Origin: Malus domestica
Lineage: Eukaryota; Streptophyta; Magnoliopsida; Rosales; Rosaceae
Assembly: GCF_042453785.1 (NCBI RefSeq)
Contig: NC_091669.1
Location: 8,692,501 to 8,756,500 of the forward strand
Length of the DNA: 64,000 bases
Reading direction: 5' to 3'
Shown: piece by piece, positions 58,538-64,000 of the stretch
Numbering within the stretch: the stretch's first letter is position 1
How the letters are laid out: each line of letters opens with the position of its first letter
Notes under the pieces: generated by a model
The model's input: the letters and a program-made list of their open reading frames with translations, nothing else
The model's database searches: none
What the model was told of the DNA's origin: nothing
Translations under genes and position numbers: made by a program

Positions 58538-60300
58538 GATGGCCAGAGCTGTTTAAGTTTATCGTCGTTATTTGCTGGCTCATCTTCAATGGTGGTGACG
58601 AAATCAACTTGTGTTACTTCTTCAGTGACCACATCACCATCCAAGAAATTTGGTTGGTGTGTAGTTAGCTGGAATTCAGCAGGTAGAACATGGACCATGC
58701 TGATTTCCATATTCTCAATTACTGAAGTGCCCATTAGATCCTGGTCGTCGTCTTCCAGGTTATTGAGGACTATAACATCGTGTGTTAGAGCATCCTCGGC
58801 TTGATTATCGTGTGTCTCAACATGCTCTTGCTCTTGTGCCATGTAGTCCGACCTTATTTCCTTTTTACTGTCGTCGTTGGACCCACTTGCGTCTGATGTC
58901 TGATTTTACTCCTGTAGTGTCTTACAAACGCGTTCCTCATAGACGATCCGGGCGTCTCTTGTATCTAGGTAGGCGTCCAAACGTGCCACCCGATATTTCT
59001 TATCAGCAGTCAAACCGAATAAGGATACGGCCGAGAAGACTTCGAAGTGATATCGAATGTGTTGAAGGTCTTTGAGAGAAAAAAGGAGTTCGGCTATATC
59101 AATGTTCGTGTATGGGTCTACCTCGAAGCCGAGAACCTTAGCCTCTCGTATGTGCTGGAATCTAGCTTTCATTGCTGGATCGGTGGTTTTTTGGATGATT
59201 TGTTCAACATTGGGGCAAGTTAATGCCATGTCAAGAGCTTTTTGGCACGCCTTGAGTAAATAGTACAAATCGTTGGCTGAATATTTCTTGTGAAAATCTT
59301 TCATGTATTCCAAAGATTCGCTGAGGAATGTGGGGTGTAGATTCTGTCGAACTCTTATTAGCGGTTCTTTCGAAGGTAACGGGGAAAGCTGGCTTTCAGC
59401 CTCTTTCCTAAATTGCTCGAAGCGAGCTTTCATCTCATCGGGCCGAATGAGGAGTTTGATGCGCTTCTTGGACCCATCGATGGTAGTTTCGAAGTCGCGA
59501 TTGGTTTCCTTCTGCCTTTGTAATTCAGCCATGATTATTAGGGTTGGCCGGTCATCTCCGCTCCCTATCGCCTCTTTCGACTGCCATTTAGTGGCTGAAA
59601 TAGTCTAGGCTGCCTGCCGTCGAGCCATGTAATCGATACGCTGACGTCGACATTTCTGAGATTTGGAAAGCGCAATATACATGTTGGTGGGAGAATTGTA
59701 ACTGTACCAACGTTGGTCACGTGGTTCAGGCGGCCTGAAGTTTTTTGGATTCGCTAATGAGCTCAAGCTACTGGAATTACACGAATAATAATCCTCGTTA
59801 TAAAATGGTGCGTCAAAATCAAGGCGTCGTCTGACCGAGGTAGGGTCGTCCGTTTGTTTCTAGGGGCCGAGCTTATCGAACATTTTCTGGCGCTAGCCTT
59901 CACTAGGTTCCTTTGGTGGTGCCATCGTGGCTGTAGATTGTTGCCGTGATGTCAGAGTCTGAGTCTGAGGCAGTTTCTTCTTGGGTTCAGTTAATACAAC
60001 GCGTGCTCTACAATTGCTACACAAAACTATCGGCCAGTCACCTTCTTTTACACTGGAATCTGACATGGATTCAACTACAGCCGATCCCGAAAACTTGGTA
60101 GGTGGTTCATTGGAAAATAGGTCGATCTTGAGTTGTGGCTGGGAATGTTTCTTTAGGACGTGTTGTACTGGAACCAACTCGGCCTTCCCTTTCCCTTTGC
60201 TCTTGGTTAAACGGGCATCTACCATGCCAATTGTTACTGAAAGAAATGGATCAGCGTCGACTGTCATTCGTTTTTTGGGAAATTTTAGCTTGCCTTTGTC
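58498..60300 (-). pseudogene. Gag-pro linker region, stops in one frame
   Basis: The same frame as gag continues through MTVDADPFLSVTIGMVDARL, a Ser/Thr/Lys-rich part, a 208-codon open piece (59532-58906) with DEMKARFEQFRKEAESQL and KDFHKKYSANDLYYLLKACQ, and an acidic stretch to 58498. The 208-codon piece is a conserved linker of unknown function in such elements as far as I can tell; I do not recognise a named domain. Confidence 0.55.
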
Positions 60301-61857
60301 AATCTAGCTCTGGATATCATCACGGAATACGACACAGTTGTTTGTGGCATGCTTGGTCGAGTTATGATACTTGCAACACGTCTTTCCTTTAAGATCTTTG
60401 GCCTTAGGAATATTATGTCCTGGCTGAAGTTTGATGATCTTTGCTAATAACAATTAGTCAAAAATTGCCTAGGCCTTTGTGATATCGAAAGTGTAAACTT
60501 TCGATGTTTTCGCCGTCTGTTCGGTGGCCGAGCGAGTTTTGACATCCTTGGAATTAATTTGAGTCAGTGCCTTGCAAACGTATGGTTTATCTATCACTAT
60601 CTCGACTGCGTCTACGTTGACGTATTGAGAATCATCGCATTCGGTCGATGCGTAACTGACCGTGGGATTCTTGTAAATTGTTCCTCGGGATGGAGATTTC
60701 AAAATCTTTTCTTCTCGGAGAAAATAATCATATTGCTCTGCATGCTAGGCTAATTCATACATATCACAAAAGTTTGCCCCTAAGAATTTCTTTTTGTACT
60801 CTACGTCGAGCCTATTCAGAGCAAGCCTAACAAATTCGACTTCGGGAAGAAGTACTCGGCACTAATTCCTGGCCGATTTAAATTTGGTAAGATAATCCAT
60901 TGGTGACTCATCAGATGCTTGAGCCATCCTAGCTAATGAAGAAACTGACATTTCCATCCCCGGTCGATAAAACTGTTCGTGAAATTTCCCGACCAACTTC
61001 TCCCAACTTTGGATAGAATTAGGTGGGAGGTTGATATACCATGCAAATGCTGAGCCTGTCAACGAAAAGTTAAACAACCGTAGTTTATGAAAATCACTAT
61101 TGACAACTCCGTATTGCGCAGTGAAACGAGTCACATGTTCTAACGAGGATAAAGATGATTCTCCAGCAAAAAGGCTGAAATGTGGAATATTGAAACCTTA
61201 AGGATATTCAAACTTTTCCACATAAGCTGGATATGGGTGGATGAATTTCGGGAACTTCGACTCTTTTTTCATGGCCGAATCGATCATCCGTTGGACCTCG
61301 GTCATATCGACGGGTGTTGCTTCCACTCTCTGGTTGGATCCATCTGACCTACTACTTGATCCTTCCCTCTTTTCTAAGTCAATTGTTTTGGGCCGAGTAG
61401 ATATTGCTTCGACCTGTAGGGGATTACCTTTAAGTAGAAGCTGCCGAGCCTGATCAACAGGTCATCATTCGAAGACCTTGCTAACTAATAGTTCGAGCAA
61501 TCTTGTTTGGGTCTCACCATTGCTTTGTATCATTTTAAGCAAACTGTTCATTTTTTGACCCATTATCTGTTTAACTAGTCGAGATTGCTCATCAAGTCGT
61601 CTTCGAAGAAACGACCTAGTCAGAGGGTCAGAGCCTTCACCACCGTCTTCGTCACAGTCTTCCACTATCCCTTCAATGAAAACGCATGCAGTTCGGTTGG
61701 GTACTTCTGTGTTTCGAGGCTGGGTACCGAGGCATACTTCATTTTCTCAGTATGTTACACTAGTAGCCTCAGGGGTCACTGCGACAATAGGATTTCGCGC
61801 ATGTGACATTTCTTGTTCGGGATTCTGAACCGGCAGATCGGTCGCTGATTTTTCCAT
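60300..61857 (-). pseudogene. Retrotransposon gag, in-frame stops
   Basis: ATG 61857 (MEKSATDLPVQNPEQEMSHA) follows the LTR by about 85 bases. Pieces: a charged region with a coiled-coil-like LDEQSRLVKQIMGQ segment (61665-61465), the retrotransposon gag fold at 61134-60862 (LRLFNFSLTGSAFAWYINLP, SWEKLVGKFHEQFY, DESPMDYLTKFKSA), and a zinc-knuckle-like TCCKYHNSTKHATNNC near 60390-60340. Frame is constant throughout and only stops interrupt it. Confidence 0.85.
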
Positions 61858-61919
61858 GGTTGTTTTCTTTTTTACTGATCATGTCTCGATGGTCATGAAT
61901 TTCGTAGTTATAACACTGG

Positions 61920-61937
61920 GTCCTACCGAGCGTGCTA
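61920..61937 (-). other. Primer-binding-site-like sequence
   Basis: On the minus strand, three bases after the LTR end (GGGTCAACA), the sequence reads TAGCACGCTCGGTAGGAC. It has the position of a PBS, but the expected TGG start is TAG. I cannot assign the tRNA. Confidence 0.45.
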
Positions 61938-61940
61938 AAA

Positions 61941-64000
61941 TGTTGACCCTAAAAACTACCAAGCCTACGTGGCGCGCAGGCCGAGTAACTAATAAGCTAA
62001 CTACGTCATTCGGTTGTATGCGAGGCGTGCCAACTCGTCTGCCGAGTTCGACCGAGGAGTAAAATTTGTTGATGTTACGTTGGGTGCGCTACTGACTTCT
62101 TGATCTTGCGACTGCGGCCAAGGAAGGAACACGCCTCAGCCTTCGAAATATAGAGCCTAGGGGTGGGCAAACGGGTAGAGGACCTGCGGGTCGGGGCGGG
62201 TAATCACGGTTCGGGGTGGGTACGGGGTGGGTCCAATTTTTTGTTAGAATAAACGGGGCGGGGCGGGGCGGGTCCAAATCTTCAGACCCACGGGGCCCCG
62301 GACCGGCCCGTTTCTATGATGCAATGGATTGCCCTGCTGAGGGAATAGAAACCCACCTATTTGAATGAATGCATAGCCCATTCCTATAATGATAATACAA
62401 TGAATTGGGCCTGTTTCTACAATAATTATACAAAATGAAACCTTCCCAGGCTTCTGGAGTCTTCTCCCTTCTTCGATTTCAAATTGAAACCCACATCTTT
62501 TTCGAGTTCATGCGTCTCTCATTTCTCTCTCACTCTCTGCAAGTCCAGCAAACTTTTTCACGTTTCTCATTTCTCTCTCACCTCTAATTCGAACATCACC
62601 AAACTTCTTCAGATCCTTCCATTTCTGACCGTAAGATGCTCAGTCTCTCCCTCGATTTTATCAAAATCTCCCTCAGATGGACGAAGATGGCGCATGGGTC
62701 CAGATCAAAGAGGGATAGAGGACTGAGAAGGTTACTCTGCAAAGAGAGAGGGGACTGAGAGGGGCGGAGCTGAGAGACATGACGATGCTGAACGACGCGA
62801 CGGCGGAGGTCCACAAGAAGTTCGAAGAGAGCAGGCATGTGACGTCAGACGTGGAGATTCAGAAGCGAGGCTTCCCATTTCATTAGCGAAATGATCGTCT
62901 AGGCCAAGCTCAAATTACCTAGTACCTTCCAAGGTCCAACCCATGTTTAGTGGCGGTTTGTTTTTGTTTCTTCAGAGTTGAGAGTTTCAATTTGACTAGG
63001 GTTTTTGTTTCCGTGGGATTTCTTATTTTGTTAACAAATGATTGGAAATTATTCAGTTTTCGGCACAAAACTAATACATTTGATTAGCCTCTTGTTTTAT
63101 TTATTGATGCAATCACTAAATTGACTGAGACTATGGTTCACAAAGAATGTAAGCTTGCACGTCAAAGTGGTGAAGATCATCAAAGCTTGAGAGCATTAAG
63201 TTTGCAGTGTCTTTCAGTCATGGTGGTTTTATGATTCGACTTCTTGATGTTGCTAGGAATCTGGGTTTCGTGTCGGAGGAAGACAGACTTGAGTGACGTC
63301 GTTCCTATATGTTGGACCCGTAGGCCCAGCCCGAACCGCCCGTTTCAAACAAGCCGGGTTATGGCTGGTTCCAATTTCAGAAATTTCAATACCCGGCCCG
63401 TCCTGGCCCGTTCCATTTTAAAGCGGGTCCAGTCCGGTCCCTTCAAATTTGGGCCCCGCCTGGCCCATGCCCACCCCTAATAGAGCCTGAAGACAAGGCT
63501 ACTAGTTTTGCGAAGTTCACAAATCGTCGGCACCTGATTCGGTCACAGTGATTATGTTTGTGAGAGTATAAGCACGCCGAATCGACACCAGAGTATAGGG
63601 ACACAAATAATCAAAACAAATGTACGTCTTGATTGTGAAAATGGTTCAGCTATCAGAATGCCGAACTCTAAAGCCTACTTGTGAGTATCCAATTATAAAA
63701 CAACTTGGCGTTTAACATGCTGAACCCAGTAATTCGAAACACCTCACTTCGCCAAGAAGGCTAATGAGATGACCTCTGCCAATAAGGATTCGAAAATCCT
63801 TCTCGGTCGAGACTTGGATAGATAACTAGTTAGCCTCGTCGCAATGCTGTTTATCCAAACTGAATATGCTCGCCGGTTGCCTTCACAGTGCTGTTTATCC
63901 AAACTGAAGATGTGTTGGCGAAAAAGGAAAATAAAAATCTCAAGGTTGTTGAGAGGTTTCGCGTAGAGCGAGAGTTTGCGCATGGTAGTTTGTATGTTGA
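61941..64000 (-). repeat. 5' LTR of the gypsy element, interrupted and cut by the window edge
   Basis: Begins TGTTGACCCTAAAAACTACC at 61941, runs to 62157, is split by a hAT insertion, resumes at 63480 and continues beyond 64000. From 63589 on it aligns with 49645-50070 by eye with scattered substitutions, and its first 217 bases match the solo LTR start at 18049. Confidence 0.88.
62158..63479. mobile_element. Non-autonomous hAT element nested in the LTR, 8-bp TSD
   Basis: Termini TAGGGGTGGGCAAAC and, in complement, TAGGGGTGGGCATGGG. Perfect 8-bp TSD ATAGAGCC (62150-62157 and 63480-63487). GC-rich subterminal repeats of cgggtcggggcggg type on both sides. No transposase inside. The centre (62480-63260) looks like ordinary host sequence: CT-rich leader text, then a frame from ATG 62677 (MDEDGAWVQIKEG, interrupted by a stop, later MLNDATAEVHKKFEESRHV), and another piece near 63116-63232 (LTETMVHKECKLARQSGEDH). 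I do not recognise the source gene. Confidence 0.9.

Larger units (their letters stand above)
49645..64000 (-). mobile_element. Ty3/gypsy LTR retrotransposon, Tat type, minus strand, continues past window
   Basis: Read leftwards: 5' LTR from beyond 64000 to 61941, primer-binding-like site 61937-61920, gag, protease, reverse transcriptase, RNase H, integrase, an extra gene on the opposite strand, and the 3' LTR (50487-49645). Domain order (integrase last) places it in Ty3/gypsy; the zinc-knuckle form CCKYHN...HATNNC, the large size and the extra ORF between integrase and 3' LTR fit the Tat lineage. Gag to about 58.5 kb stays in one frame over more than 3 kb and is interrupted only by stops; later parts also shift frame. 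It is non-autonomous today. A hAT element is nested in the 5' LTR. Confidence 0.9.

Overview
This is nuclear DNA of a flowering plant. It is AT-rich, has intron-split genes with GT-AG junctions, and contains plant-only protein families (glycine-rich wall protein, fasciclin-like arabinogalactan protein, plant fimbrin, plant RhoGDI) set among dense transposable elements. A woody rosaceous genome such as apple or pear would fit the repeat style, but that is an inference and nothing here proves the species.

Five host genes look intact: a secreted glycine-rich protein (+, 794-2561), a TBC-domain Rab GTPase-activating protein (+, 23761-26802, 7 coding exons), a fimbrin/plastin actin-bundling protein (-, 28422-32666, 14 coding exons, one GC-AG intron), a single-coding-exon fasciclin-like arabinogalactan protein (-, 34410-35180, intron in the 5' UTR), and a Rho GDP-dissociation inhibitor (-, 45998-48067, 5 exons). 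They are independent plant genes, not an operon. As a set they touch the cell wall/plasma-membrane face, actin and small-GTPase control, but neighbourhood implies no shared pathway.

Most of the rest is mobile DNA, and many insertions can be bounded exactly by target-site duplications (TSDs): a PIF/Harbinger DNA transposon (5497-7894, TSD TTA), a 5'-truncated L1-type LINE (9192-12335, 15-bp TSD), a solo LTR (18049-19312, 5-bp TSD), a nearly intact hAT transposon (40310-45004, 8-bp TSD), a second, non-autonomous hAT (62158-63479, 8-bp TSD), several tRNA-derived SINEs, and at least six short Mutator-like MITEs with perfect 9-bp TSDs.

From 49645 to the window edge lies a decayed Ty3/gypsy element of the Tat type, read on the minus strand (gag near 61 kb, protease 58.4 kb, reverse transcriptase 57 kb, RNase H 56 kb, integrase 55 kb). 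Between integrase and the 3' LTR, on the opposite strand, is a plant-mobile-domain (PMD) gene with its own TATA box and apparent introns, ending about 50 bp tail-to-tail from the pol stop. This is the most interesting system in the window. Additional antisense ORFs in Tat-lineage elements are a known phenomenon; the intron-containing, own-promoter arrangement is worth checking. All element proteins in the Harbinger and Tat copies are broken by in-frame stops.
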